Assembly (NCBI GenBank): GCA_024636835.1
Contig: JAGXGH010000127.1
Location: 124,001-188,000, forward strand
DNA: 64,000 nt
Origin: Verrucomicrobiales bacterium
GTDB lineage: Bacteria; Verrucomicrobiota; Verrucomicrobiia; Verrucomicrobiales; SLCJ01
Direction of reading: 5' to 3'
Shown: positions 43,993-52,731 of the stretch, piece after piece
How the letters are laid out: every line of letters begins with the position of its first letter
How positions within the stretch are numbered: position 1 is the stretch's first letter
Translations under genes and position numbers: made by a program
Notes under the pieces: model-generated
What the model saw: the letters and a program-made list of their open reading frames with translations, nothing else
What the model was told of the DNA's origin: nothing
The model's database searches: none

Positions 43993-44390
43993 CACCGAAG
44001 CCATAGCGCCCCGAAGACTAAATCATAGAGAACCACTTGATGTCAGGCATGAATGTCATCAAGTATTCGAAAGAAGCGGTCGCATCTATGCTCCTCTTAT
44101 GCGGTATCCCCTGAGGACTTCCAATCTTGCCTATCCGGGAGCTCAGAACGAACGCCCTCACAATTCGGCGATGCCGCATAAAATGTAGGTTAGACGTGTC
44201 GGCTAACATCTCCTCTCCGGCGCATAACCACGTGACCAAAGGTTTTACGTGGCAGCCGCACTTTCCCACCACCCGCCGGCGCTTACAAAGCCGCCGCTAC
44301 AGAAACCAGACTCTCGTTTTGTAACCGTGATTCATGCGTGTTTTCTACTAAAGAGATTGATCCGATGGACGAATTGATTAGCGTTCGTGC
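43993..44390. other. Intergenic region with one half-unit of repeat C
   Basis: About 400 bp with no credible gene. It holds a 23-bp half-unit of repeat C (44185-44207) and a short inverted repeat ccacgtga...tacgtgg near 44229-44253. Confidence 0.5.
44185..44207 (+). repeat. Repeat family C, single half-unit
   Basis: The 23 bases gtaggttagacgtgtcggct plus aac match each arm of the inverted pair at 45647-45731 at 20 or more positions. A lone half-unit suggests either a decayed pair or a REP-like monomer. Confidence 0.65.
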
Positions 44391-44924
44391 ATGAAGATTT
44401 GCACGCTGCTGGTTACTACCGTTTCCTTGACCCTTTGCTCTTTTGCAGGTGTTCAGGATGAATGGACCGAAACGTCACAGAAACTCACCAAAGTCAGCAG
44501 TGAATTCTCAGTGAAGGAAAGAGAACTTCGCACCGCAGGCGAAGGTTCCACAGAGTTGGAGGCAAAAGCTCGTGACGCGTTCGCCAAGTTTCTCCAAGCG
44601 ATGGAGGACCATGCTGAGCTGAAACCTTACGTCGACAAACAGAGAGCCTTGGAAGCCGATCTCGAAACTGCCATTCAAGAAAACGAAGACAACAACCGAC
44701 AATCCGCTGTGTTTGCGTTGCAGAAATTGAAAGGCGAGCAAATGGCAGCCGCGCTTAAAATCCCAGAAATTCTCAAGCTCAAAGAAGCCGCCGACTCCGC
44801 CACTCAGAAAGCACAGGAAGCCTTGGTGAAATCCGATCCCGAAGCGCAGGCTCTGCTCGCCAAACGACAAAAGCTTCTCGACCGCCTCTCGGAGCTTTCC
44901 GCAAAGGCGGGCGCGTCTGAGTAG
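44391..44924 (+). CDS. Exported coiled-coil protein of unknown function
   Basis: 177 residues. A signal peptide covers about 1-19 (ending CSFAG). The mature protein is helical and highly charged with heptad-like spacing throughout (LTKVSSEFSVKERELRTAGE, LRRLSEL-like C-terminal helix). No family recognised; periplasmic location expected. It is followed by a repeat A copy in opposite orientation. Confidence 0.7.
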   Translation: MKICTLLVTTVSLTLCSFAGVQDEWTETSQKLTKVSSEFSVKERELRTAGEGSTELEAKARDAFAKFLQAMEDHAELKPYVDKQRALEADLETAIQENEDNNRQSAVFALQKLKGEQMAAALKIPEILKLKEAADSATQKAQEALVKSDPEAQALLAKRQKLLDRLSELSAKAGASE

Positions 44925-44957
44925 GGCTCCTGGGTTATCGGTAAAAAGTTATTTGTT

Positions 44958-45042
44958 ATACCAAATCTTGGTATCGATCGAGTGTGGCGTTGGTTAATCG
45001 TGAGCTACTTGTGCGCGGCGAATCGTCATGTTTTTTATTCGA
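44958..45042 (-). repeat. Dispersed repeat family A, copy 4 (reverse orientation, 85 bp)
   Basis: On the minus strand it reads ttcgaataaaaaacatgacg, then attcgccgcgcacaagtagc, and ends in a perfect inverted repeat ataccaa-gat-ttggtat (44958-44974). The hairpin module is absent. It lies between the exported coiled-coil gene and ispF. Confidence 0.85.
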
Positions 45043-45150
45043 AAACGGCATGATACCAATTCCAAATAACATCATCCATCAACGCGGGCCTTCCCCAGAG
45101 AGTCACCATTCACAGTCCCCATCGCGTATCCGCCTTGCCTGGCTCAGGCA

Positions 45151-45636
45151 TTACTTCAGAACGGAGGCAGAGGCTAAGGCGGCGATGCCTTCCTTTCGTC
45201 CGACAAACCCCATGGTCTCATTGGTGGTCGCTTTGATACCTATCTGATCTGCGTGCAGCCCGAGAGCTTCGCCAATATTGGCTTTCATGGCTTTCACGTG
45301 CGGAAGAACTTTCGGGGCCTCGGCGATCAAGGTGCTGTCGATGTTGATGATTTCCGCATGCAGCAAGGCCAACTCCTGACCGACCTTTCTCAAAATCTCC
45401 AATGAGCTGATACCCTCAATCGTCGGATCATTCGGTGGAAAGAAATGCCCGATATCCGGCAGACCAACGGTGCCAAGCAGCGCATCGGCGATGGCGTGAC
45501 AGAGCACGTCGGCATCGGAGTGACCAAGTAGACCTAACTCTGAGGGGATGTCCACACCACCGAGGATGCACTTACGCCCTTCGGCGAACTGATGAACGTC
45601 GTAACCAATGCCGGTGCGGTAGTGTTTTTGAGTCAT
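45151..45636 (-). CDS. ispF: 2-C-methyl-D-erythritol 2,4-cyclodiphosphate synthase
   Basis: 161 residues. GIGYDVHQFAEGRKCILGGV carries the metal-binding Asp13 and His15; LLGHSDADVLCHAIADALLG, DIGHFFPPNDP and the ending IGIKATTNETMGFVGRKEGI are all canonical. The enzyme acts in the non-mevalonate isoprenoid pathway on the membrane precursor route. The usual partner ispD is not adjacent. Confidence 0.97.
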   Translation of the reverse strand: MTQKHYRTGIGYDVHQFAEGRKCILGGVDIPSELGLLGHSDADVLCHAIADALLGTVGLPDIGHFFPPNDPTIEGISSLEILRKVGQELALLHAEIINIDSTLIAEAPKVLPHVKAMKANIGEALGLHADQIGIKATTNETMGFVGRKEGIAALASASVLK

Positions 45637-45646
45637 AGGTAATCTT

Positions 45647-45731
45647 GTAGGCTAGCCGTGTCGGTTAGCGGATTAATGAACAGCGAGCAGAGCTCGGACA
45701 TTTTAGGTGTTGGCCGACACGTCCAACCTAC
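45647..45731. repeat. Repeat family C, inverted pair (85 bp)
   Basis: Left arm 45647-45669 (gtaggctagccgtgtcggtt...) and right arm 45709-45731 (...cgacacgtccaacctac) are imperfect reverse complements, separated by 39 bases that contain gagcagagctc. The element fills the gap between ispF and the phosphatase gene. It looks like a REP/BIME-type palindrome or small MITE. Confidence 0.75.
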
Positions 45732-45746
45732 AGTCCTGAGCCACGC

Positions 45747-46520
45747 TTAGACGCAATATTTCTCTAAAGGAAGGTTTCCATTCGATGCGCAGATGTAAAG
45801 TTTTCCGTCGGCGGATGGGCTCTGTGCGAGGTGAACGTGACCACCCGCGGCTTCGACCAATAGATCGCCGGCGGCGATGTCCCAGATGCTGATTTGTTCC
45901 TCGATGTAGGCGTCGAGTCGCCCGGCCGCGATGTAGGCCATGGCAAGGGCTGCACTTCCCATGAGACGTGATTTACGCACTTGATAGGCGATCTCCTTAT
46001 AGCGCTCGAACCCGGCGTCGAGCGATTCCTTGCTCTTGGAAAACCCAACCGTAACCATGGCCTCGCCCAAGGTATCGCGTTCACTCACGCGGATCGGCTG
46101 CCCGTTACAGGTTGGCTTGTCACCGCGCGATACCGCAAACATTTCGTTAAGGATAGGGTCGTAGATGACGCCGACGATGGATTCATCCTCATACTGCAGC
46201 GCGATCGATACACAGAAGTGCGGGATGCCGTAGAAGTAATTCACCGTGCCGTCGATGGGGTCGACGATCCAATGAAAATCGCTCTCCTGATCACCGGCAA
46301 TCCCCTCTTCACCAAGAATGGCGTGGTCGGGAAATGACGCGAGCAACTCTTTAGTGATCAGTTCCTGGCTCTCGCGGTCGAGAGCAAGTTTGATATCGTA
46401 GGCTTCCTTGGCATCAACCTCGAGCGGTTGGTGGAAGTTTTTCCGAAGAAGTTCGCCAGCATTGCGAGCGGCGGATTCGGCGACGGCGAGAAAGGCGTGA
46501 AGTTCGTCCTGAGTGGGCAT
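45747..46520 (-). CDS. Inositol monophosphatase family protein (SuhB-like)
   Basis: 257 residues. LGEEG (about 69-73), WIVDPIDGTVNYFYGIP (84-100) and WDIAAGDLLVEAAGGHV near 212-228 are the three metal-binding signatures of the family. Members dephosphorylate inositol phosphate, bisphosphorylated nucleotides or sugar phosphates; the sequence alone does not decide. Given the window's sulfate activation operon, a 3'-phosphoadenosine phosphatase role is possible but unproven. Confidence 0.92.
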   Translation of the reverse strand: MPTQDELHAFLAVAESAARNAGELLRKNFHQPLEVDAKEAYDIKLALDRESQELITKELLASFPDHAILGEEGIAGDQESDFHWIVDPIDGTVNYFYGIPHFCVSIALQYEDESIVGVIYDPILNEMFAVSRGDKPTCNGQPIRVSERDTLGEAMVTVGFSKSKESLDAGFERYKEIAYQVRKSRLMGSAALAMAYIAAGRLDAYIEEQISIWDIAAGDLLVEAAGGHVHLAQSPSADGKLYICASNGNLPLEKYCV

Positions 46521-46628
46521 GATGAGATCAATAGAGAGCAGAAAGTCGTGGGGAGAAAGGGCAAATTTACGCTACAGTCTCAAAGCGAGCCATTACGATT
46601 GGCTCCAATAAATCTATATCCGGGTAAT

Positions 46629-47828
46629 ATGAATCGTTGGTTACTTGACCTAATTTTGTGCTCTGCTTCTCTTTGCTGTATGTCCTGCCAGAATGATCAA
46701 GACGAAGAAAGTGGTTTTCCAAAAGCTGATGACACGTGGCCAGAGAAGTCGGCCTACGAGGAATGGCGTAACCCTCGCCGCGGTTCGTCAAACCCAGAAG
46801 AGACGACCAATGCGGTGTGGAAATGGTTGATTGAGACTGAGATGAATCCCTATGCCGCAGCCGAGGGTTATGATGCTCCCGATGCGTTCAAATCAGGTCC
46901 AGGCTGGACTGTCGATCGCTTCGGAATGTCTTCGACCCAACTTCCAGATGGGAGCGTAGTTTTAATCGCTGGCGAGCACGAAGATTCCTACGATCCTGAT
47001 TTCTACATCTACAACGATGTGATTGTGAAATCAGCTGACGGCACGGTGAAAATCTTCTGCTATCCCGAAGACGTGTTCCCTCCGACCGATTTCCACTCGG
47101 CTACGCTAGTTGGTGATAAGATCTACATCATTGGATCGCTCGGATACCCGAAAGATCGGCAGCCGACTACCACACAGGTGTGTGTGCTTGATCTGCACAC
47201 TTGGAACATGACCAAGTTAATCACGAAAGGCGAACCCCCACATTGGCTTTCTGAACAAGAGGCAAAGTTCGATAAGGAAACGAACACAATCCTAGTGAGT
47301 CGGGGGCAGATCTACCCTAATGCCGAGAAAGGAGGATTATTCGAGAACATCGATGATTATGCGCTAAACCTCGAAACGCTGGAATGGAAGCGCCTTACGA
47401 GGCGTCAGTGGCCACGCTTCGTGTTTTCTGGTGGTGATGGATTAGGAACCTCTGAAGAACCGGCCTACAAAAAGTTTTCATCTGAGCTGATTCGAGACAG
47501 CTCCGAACCGAAGTCGTCAGACATGAGTTCCTTCGTCGAATTTGCTGCGGTCGGATATGCAATCGAGCGTATCCAGCCAAGCGTTCCTTTCGAAAACGTC
47601 GAAGGCCCGAAAGATGAAGACGGTTGCGATGATGAACCGTTTGTAAAACGATTCAAAGTCAATGGCGTAGTCGTCCGCTACGAGCAAGGCCTCGATACTT
47701 GGACGCTGACTATCGAAGGGGACTTGCCAAGGGATGTCGTGGCTTCATTGCGAGACGATCTAACGACAAAACTGAGGGAGATCTTCGAGGTCGAAGTCTC
47801 ATCCGAAGAATTAAAGTCGCCAGAGTAG
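46629..47828 (+). CDS. Putative lipoprotein with Kelch-like repeats
   Basis: 399 residues from the ATG at 46629, where a lipoprotein signal begins (ILCSASLCCMSCQNDQ, lipobox near residue 18). Residues about 90-260 contain Kelch-type blades: QLPDGSVVLIAGEHEDS, YIYNDVIVKSADG, FHSATLVGDKIYIIGSLG, VCVLDLHTWNM, YALNLETLEWKRL. The C-terminal part, with VVASLRDDLTTKLREIF, is a separate small domain. Some relatives are described as Ig-like or galactose-oxidase-type repeats in PVC bacteria. Function unknown. Confidence 0.65.
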   Translation: MNRWLLDLILCSASLCCMSCQNDQDEESGFPKADDTWPEKSAYEEWRNPRRGSSNPEETTNAVWKWLIETEMNPYAAAEGYDAPDAFKSGPGWTVDRFGMSSTQLPDGSVVLIAGEHEDSYDPDFYIYNDVIVKSADGTVKIFCYPEDVFPPTDFHSATLVGDKIYIIGSLGYPKDRQPTTTQVCVLDLHTWNMTKLITKGEPPHWLSEQEAKFDKETNTILVSRGQIYPNAEKGGLFENIDDYALNLETLEWKRLTRRQWPRFVFSGGDGLGTSEEPAYKKFSSELIRDSSEPKSSDMSSFVEFAAVGYAIERIQPSVPFENVEGPKDEDGCDDEPFVKRFKVNGVVVRYEQGLDTWTLTIEGDLPRDVVASLRDDLTTKLREIFEVEVSSEELKSPE

Positions 47829-47850
47829 CTCGGCGCGTTACGGCTCGATC

Positions 47851-48681
47851 TCAATCGCTTATCAACTGTTTGAACCAGTCCCGAATCACTTTTCTCTCCG
47901 GGATATCCCTAAGCACCCATGTGTCCGTGTGATCGGAGAACGGCAGGGATAGAAACGTAAAATTACCATTCGGCAGAGCCTTGGCCAGATACTCCCTGGT
48001 TTGCTCTACGTCTTGCTCGTGACTAATGAACTGAGGCCGCCCCTTGAGTCGCCTCAGTCGCGAGGAAGCTCCCTCAGCCGTGCTGTCCGGCCACCGCCTT
48101 ACACCCTCATAGTGACTATGACAGATAAATCCCCGCCACAGCGAGGCAATCTCGTCATCGTGAAGCCCAATGAAATTGCAAGCAATGGCTCCTCGAGAAA
48201 ATCCTGCTAAAATCAGCTTTGAAGAGTCGCCTCCGTAATCATCGCAAACCTGTCTTACAGCCTGCTTGCAGTAATCAACCGTGGCCTCGACATCGCCCCA
48301 CCATTGTGCGGCATTATGTCCATTCTCCTTATCCACGAAAGGCAGACAAATCCAGATGACGCCCTTGCCCCCAGAAATACCGTAGCCGAGATCGCACTCG
48401 TCCACGGTGCCCTGACTGTTCATCCATTTGTTTCCTGAGTACTCGACAATAACTGGATATTTCCTTCCCTTCTTCCAGTCGGTTGGCAGATACAGAGCGT
48501 GATAGATGCCGGTGCCCTCATACTTGGGCAAGACCATTGTTACCCGTCTTCCAGCGGCCGGCGTATCGGTCACCACCGGAGGAGTAGTCAGATCAGGAGC
48601 AACTGATTTAAGATCCATGGAGAATAAACATGGAGCAGTGGCAAAAATCAGAAGGAAAATCCGCGTGATGTTTCTGATCAT
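47851..48681 (-). CDS. Exported alpha/beta-hydrolase (esterase-like)
   Basis: 276 residues with a signal peptide (about 1-21). The hydrolase core has LYLPTDWKKGRKYPVIVEYSG, the nucleophile elbow LILAGFSRGAIACNF (Ser near 158) and a late FSDHTDTWVLRD with a candidate catalytic His. A signal peptide and a fold of this kind suggest a carbohydrate esterase or PHB-depolymerase-like enzyme; the substrate is not clear. Confidence 0.8.
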   Translation of the reverse strand: MIRNITRIFLLIFATAPCLFSMDLKSVAPDLTTPPVVTDTPAAGRRVTMVLPKYEGTGIYHALYLPTDWKKGRKYPVIVEYSGNKWMNSQGTVDECDLGYGISGGKGVIWICLPFVDKENGHNAAQWWGDVEATVDYCKQAVRQVCDDYGGDSSKLILAGFSRGAIACNFIGLHDDEIASLWRGFICHSHYEGVRRWPDSTAEGASSRLRRLKGRPQFISHEQDVEQTREYLAKALPNGNFTFLSLPFSDHTDTWVLRDIPERKVIRDWFKQLISD

Positions 48682-48782
48682 TAGTATTTAGCTATGGCCC
48701 AAGTGCCTCTATACCTGACCGATGTTGCGCTACGAATTCAGGATCAATGATTTAGTGATACATTGACCGTCATGCCATACGA

Positions 48783-48962
48783 CTACGGCGCTATCTCAAT
48801 CACTTTGCCATTTTTCCACCCGATCAGTGGCATGCCAAGGCGCTTGTGTTCAGCGCGAAGCTTGCGCGAAGCACGATGCTGGGCGCGCATCGCGATGCGG
48901 GCAAATTCCGGCAGGTCTTTCGCCGGAATAGGCTTGAGCGTTTTGACGTTAGATTTGATCAT
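48783..48962 (-). CDS. Small basic protein coupled to the zeta-toxin-like kinase, possible antitoxin
   Basis: 59 residues: MIKSNVKTLKPIPAKDLPEF, then ARIAMRAQHRASRKLRAEHK, then RLGMPLIGWKNGKVIEIAP. The ATG at 48962 overlaps the stop of the kinase gene (ATGA), so the two are translationally coupled. The middle is a basic helix and the ending is a short beta hairpin. Small proteins of this kind follow zeta-like kinase genes in several phyla (recalled), and an antitoxin role is an inference. Confidence 0.75.
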   Translation of the reverse strand: MIKSNVKTLKPIPAKDLPEFARIAMRAQHRASRKLRAEHKRLGMPLIGWKNGKVIEIAP

Positions 48963-49516
48963 CGGTTCCTGAGAAATTGCTCGACCTCGACAATACCATG
49001 TTCGGCACTATTTGCCAAGGGAATGAAACGGGGCGTATTCGCATTCCAAAAACACCATTCGTCCGCCAAGGGCAAATAGATCTCCGTAAGATTACGCATG
49101 ATGCGCGGGTAGCGGCGGTGAATATCGACATCGGGCACGTGGTGACCGCCTTTTTTTACCCGCTGTTTCACGCGTCGAATCGATTCCTCCGGTGAGGCAA
49201 GCCAGAGAAAGTGAAGAATAACCTGATATCCAGCGTCTTTGGCATTGCGAATGGTCAACGCGTGGCCGCGTCCGCTAATCGTGGACTCCAGGGCAAAATC
49301 AGCTTTGCGTTCGGTGAGCTCGCGACACTCCTCGATCAATATCCGCCCCGCCTTAAACCCGACGGATGCCGGATCAAAGGGCGATAGGCCGCGCGCAATC
49401 TCGTCGGCATTCACGAAGCGCGTTCCCTTCATCTCGTGGGTCAGGAACTCCGCGGCGAAGGTGGTTTTCCCCGCGCCGTTCGGTCCTGTGATCAATAATA
49501 AAGTCGGGCGTGTCAT
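48959..49516 (-). CDS. Zeta-toxin-family P-loop kinase
   Basis: 185 residues. Walker A LLITGPNGAGKTTFAAEFL (about 7-25), NADEIARGLSPFDP, ALESTISGRGHALTIRNAKDAGY and LWLASPEESIRRVKQRVKKGGHHVP are typical of the stand-alone zeta-like kinases, about 190 residues long. Classical zeta toxins phosphorylate UDP-N-acetylglucosamine and block wall synthesis; the substrate of this small branch is less certain. Its ATG overlaps the coaB stop (ATGA) and its stop overlaps the small downstream gene. Confidence 0.9.
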   Translation of the reverse strand: MTRPTLLLITGPNGAGKTTFAAEFLTHEMKGTRFVNADEIARGLSPFDPASVGFKAGRILIEECRELTERKADFALESTISGRGHALTIRNAKDAGYQVILHFLWLASPEESIRRVKQRVKKGGHHVPDVDIHRRYPRIMRNLTEIYLPLADEWCFWNANTPRFIPLANSAEHGIVEVEQFLRNR

Positions 49517-50163
49517 GTCTGCGGTGTGGTGATCCCATCGATGATGCGGGTAGCGAGTTCGCGCTTGGCGCCTGAGGCGGTGAAGACTTCACCATTTCGG
49601 CTGAGAAGGGTGACTGAGTTATTATCCGACTCGAACCCAGAGTTTGGAATCGAGACGTCGTTGGCGGCGAGGAAATCGCAACTTTTCCGCAGCAACTTAT
49701 CCTGTGCATTGGCGATGAGGTTTTCCGTCTCAGCAGCAAACCCAACGAGCGTGCCCGTGAACCCTAAAGGCTCTCTCATCGATCCAAGGATGTCTTGTGT
49801 AGGAACGAGCTGAAGGGTCATCGTGTCCTGACCCGATTTTTTGATCTTTTGTTGGGCGGGATCGGCCGGTGTGAAATCCGCAACGGCTGCACAGAGGATC
49901 GCGAGATCGATTGTGCTGATGTTCGACGAGACAGCAGCATACATTTCCGCGGCCGATGTGACATTAACGCGATGAACTCCAGCCGGCGTGGGAAGATTCA
50001 CCGGCCCGGCAATAAGCGTGACCTCATGACCAGCGGCAACAGCTGCATCGGCGAGCGCGAATCCCATTTTCCCCGACGAGCGGTTGCCAATAAATCGCAC
50101 CGGATCAATCGCCTCATGGGTGGGGCCGGCGGTGATGAGGACACGAAGTGGTGAAGCTGGCAT
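49513..50163 (-). CDS. coaB: Phosphopantothenate-cysteine ligase, separate CoaB
   Basis: 216 residues. [34 protein letters not shown] is the CoaB nucleotide-binding start, read here in two parts ([17 protein letters not shown] and [17 protein letters not shown]); [21 protein letters not shown] holds the conserved Lys, and LVGFAAET follows. It is normally fused to CoaC; here the two are separate genes 145 bp apart in the order coaC-coaB. CoaB joins 4'-phosphopantothenate and cysteine in coenzyme A synthesis. Confidence 0.93.
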   Translation of the reverse strand: MPASPLRVLITAGPTHEAIDPVRFIGNRSSGKMGFALADAAVAAGHEVTLIAGPVNLPTPAGVHRVNVTSAAEMYAAVSSNISTIDLAILCAAVADFTPADPAQQKIKKSGQDTMTLQLVPTQDILGSMREPLGFTGTLVGFAAETENLIANAQDKLLRKSCDFLAANDVSIPNSGFESDNNSVTLLSRNGEVFTASGAKRELATRIIDGITTPQT

Positions 50164-50308
50164 ACTCGTGGTTTTACAAGGTTGCTGATTTCCTGAGTAG
50201 CTAATTTCGTAAGAAATTGGTGGTTCGAAAACGTGTTTTGCTATCGGTCATCGCTCAGCCAAGCTCTCACGAACTCGGCTACAGGTGGACGGCCATGCTC
50301 TCCCGAGC

Positions 50309-50839
50309 TTAGCACCATTTTTCTTGAATACGCTCGACGATGCCGTCGACTTCCCAAAGGCGACCGGTGCCTTCGTAGCCGCAGGCGAGGAGTCCGTCTT
50401 CAGGGCCGATAAATTCCGTTCCGCGCTGTTTCAGTGTCTCGACATTGGCTTGTGTGGCTGGGTGTTCCCACATCTTCCCGTTCATCGCGGGTGCCATCAG
50501 CAGCGGCGCTTTGGTCGCGAGGTAAATCGCACCCATTGCATTGTCCGCCAAACCGTGGGCGAACTTGGCAATGACGTTGGCGGTGGCGGGCGCGATCACC
50601 ATCAAGTCGGCATTATCAGCGAGTTCGATGTGCCCGGGGTGCCACGATTCCTTTTCGTCGTAGAGACTGGTCGTGACGGGAAACTTCGACAACACCTGCA
50701 AGGTCAAGGGCGTGATAAACTCGGTAGCGTCACGGGTCATCACGACATGCACTTCGTGACCAAGCTTGGTGAGTTTGCTAGTAAGGTCCGCCGCCTTGTA
50801 GGCAGCGATCGATCCGGTGACGCCGAGGACGATGTTCAT
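50309..50839 (-). CDS. coaC: Phosphopantothenoylcysteine decarboxylase, separate CoaC
   Basis: 176 residues, a flavoprotein of the HFCD family. MNIVLGVTGSIAAYKAADLT, SWHPGHIELA with the catalytic His, and APAMNGKMWEHPATQANVETL with the substrate clamp are intact. It decarboxylates phosphopantothenoylcysteine using FMN. Fifty-one bases follow the gmk stop, and no rpoZ lies between them although that is its usual place. Confidence 0.95.
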   Translation of the reverse strand: MNIVLGVTGSIAAYKAADLTSKLTKLGHEVHVVMTRDATEFITPLTLQVLSKFPVTTSLYDEKESWHPGHIELADNADLMVIAPATANVIAKFAHGLADNAMGAIYLATKAPLLMAPAMNGKMWEHPATQANVETLKQRGTEFIGPEDGLLACGYEGTGRLWEVDGIVERIQEKWC

Positions 50840-50890
50840 GATATTGAGTAGCTTGTAGCAGGTAGGAAGTAGTATGGGGCGGCTGCGCCG

Positions 50891-51574
50891 CTAAAACAGT
50901 TCGGCTTGTTCGGCGGTGATGAGGTCGTCGGAAAGGTCTGGGGCTGGGATGTCTCCGATGAGACCTGCGGGCGTTCTCATGCGGCAGGAGCGGAGACGTT
51001 CACAATGCAGAATGGAGCGGAAGCGCTCGAGGTCGCGCTCGGGTGTGTCGGAGACGATGGCGTAGCGGTATTCGCGCCAGTGCTTCATTTCTTCGAGGGC
51101 ATTATAAAGACGCAAGCGCATCTGATCATCGGTTTCGGTGCCGCGACCCGACAGACGGTTTTTGATCTCTTCCATGCTGGGCGGAAGAATAAACACATCG
51201 ACAAGTGCGTTGCGGATGAACGGATCCTCAGAGGCGCGGATGAGCTGCGCACCTTGGATATCGATGTCCATGATCACGTCGCGGCCAGCTTCCAGAAAGG
51301 CGACGACTTCGGACTTCAAGGTGCCGTAGCAGTTGCCGTGAACTTGCGCCCACTCAAGGAAATCCCCGTGGATGGCGCGGTGCATAAATTCCTCCTTGGT
51401 GAGGAAATGATAGTCGATGCCATTTTGCTCACCCTCACGCGGTGCGCGGGTGGTGCACGAGATGGAATACGCGCAATCTTCTAAATCGCGCGCTTTACGG
51501 CAGACGGTCGTTTTGCCGGAGGCGGTGGGGCCGGAGACCATGCAAAGCAGGCCGATGCGGTCGGGACGAGACAT
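50891..51574 (-). CDS. gmk: Guanylate kinase
   Basis: 227 residues. Walker A MVSGPTASGKTTVCRKA near the start, then SCTTRAPREGEQNGIDYHFLT, FLEWAQVHGNCYGTLKSEV and DIQGAQLIRA form the guanylate kinase core; RLSGRGTETDDQMRLRL is the lid. It converts GMP to GDP. The C-terminus is longer than the usual 205 residues. Order yicC-gmk-coaC-coaB matches the conserved neighbourhood in many bacteria. Confidence 0.96.
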   Translation of the reverse strand: MSRPDRIGLLCMVSGPTASGKTTVCRKARDLEDCAYSISCTTRAPREGEQNGIDYHFLTKEEFMHRAIHGDFLEWAQVHGNCYGTLKSEVVAFLEAGRDVIMDIDIQGAQLIRASEDPFIRNALVDVFILPPSMEEIKNRLSGRGTETDDQMRLRLYNALEEMKHWREYRYAIVSDTPERDLERFRSILHCERLRSCRMRTPAGLIGDIPAPDLSDDLITAEQAELF

Positions 51575-51634
51575 TGTTGAGTAATGAGTAGAGGGTATAG
51601 AGTAGAAAGGGATCTGCTTATCAGAGCGTCGAGG

Positions 51635-52519
51635 CTATTCGATGTTTTGCACCTGTTCGCGGATTTTTTCCAGCTCGGTTTTGCAGGTGACTACGGATTG
51701 GGCGATCTGCGCGTCGTTGGCTTTTGATCCGATGGTATTGACCTCGCGGTGCATTTCTTGAAGGAGGAAATCGAGCGGGCGACCACAGGGATCGGTGCCG
51801 TCGAGCAGTGCGGTGAACTTTTCAAAGTGACTGCTTAGGCGGGTGGTCTCTTCGGAAATATCACAACGATCGGCGAACAACGCCACCTCGGTGACAAGGC
51901 GCGGGTCGTCGAGCGGAACGTCCACTTCGGTATTGGCGATGCGTTCGTGAAGAACTTTGCGATAGTGTGTCACCACTTCGGGCGAACGCTCGGCAATGGT
52001 GGCAACTTCAGACGCGACTAGTTGCAAGCGTTGACGCAGATCATCACCGAGGTGCTCACCTTCGGTGGCGCGCATCCCATTCCATGCGTCGATGGCGATG
52101 CGCGTTGCCGCTTCGAGCGGTGCGGTGAGGTCTTCGGTATCGACGGAAGTTTCCTCGACGGTGAGCACACCTGGGAGGCGAAGAATTTCTCCAGCGTCCA
52201 GCGTGACCTGGCTCTCATCGGTGGCGAGTAATTCGGCTAAGGCGCGTTTGTATTGTCCAAAGAGTTCGACATCGGTTTTCACTTCGCGGTCGTTGCCGGC
52301 CACACGCTCGACCACTACTTTGGCAGTCACCCGCCCGCGGGCTGCGCTCTGCTGAATCAACTTCCGCACCGCTGGCTCGAGCGATTGAAGATCACGCGCG
52401 AGCGTAACCCCGATATCGAGTTGCTTGCGATTGACCGATGAAATCTCCACCGACAATTGAAAATCTGCGCCGTCAGCGCTTCCGCGACCGAATCCGGTCA
52501 TGCTCATGATGCTTGCCAT
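51635..52519 (-). CDS. yicC: YicC/YloC-family endoribonuclease
   Basis: 294 residues from the ATG at 52519; ATGs at 52507 and 52501 are alternatives, since the family starts at MTGFG. SMTGFGRGSADGADFQLSVEISSVNRKQLD is the N-terminal signature, given in the pieces SMTGFGRG and VEISSVNRKQLDIGV; the ending DFLLQEMHREVNTIGSKAND is the most conserved C-terminal block. Family members cut RNA and affect sRNA turnover. It lies 60 bp before gmk in the same direction. Confidence 0.92.
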   Translation of the reverse strand: MASIMSMTGFGRGSADGADFQLSVEISSVNRKQLDIGVTLARDLQSLEPAVRKLIQQSAARGRVTAKVVVERVAGNDREVKTDVELFGQYKRALAELLATDESQVTLDAGEILRLPGVLTVEETSVDTEDLTAPLEAATRIAIDAWNGMRATEGEHLGDDLRQRLQLVASEVATIAERSPEVVTHYRKVLHERIANTEVDVPLDDPRLVTEVALFADRCDISEETTRLSSHFEKFTALLDGTDPCGRPLDFLLQEMHREVNTIGSKANDAQIAQSVVTCKTELEKIREQVQNIE

Positions 52520-52731
52520 ACAAAGTGAACATGCAGTCGATTTCTCACAATGACAAGCCACAGGGCGCACAAGCGATATCATGTGCCGGAAAGCGGCCAA
52601 AGTGTAACCACTTCGGCTACGACGAGAAACCCACGCGATGCTTGTGCGAGGAAGCGCGACCGAGACGATAAACTCAGCACAGATCAATTCTTGAGCTTGG
52701 CGGCCAGCGATTCGGTCGATACGTTTTCATC

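Noticed and set aside
44018-44272. 84-residue minus-strand frame near repeat C
   Set aside because: No recognisable domain or ribosome site, and it spans the repeat half-unit.
45647-45731. Repeat C inverted pair as another attC site
   Set aside because: Inner ends gttagc/gttggc superficially resemble attC cores, but they are in the wrong places, the arms are fully symmetric, and no cassette structure surrounds it.
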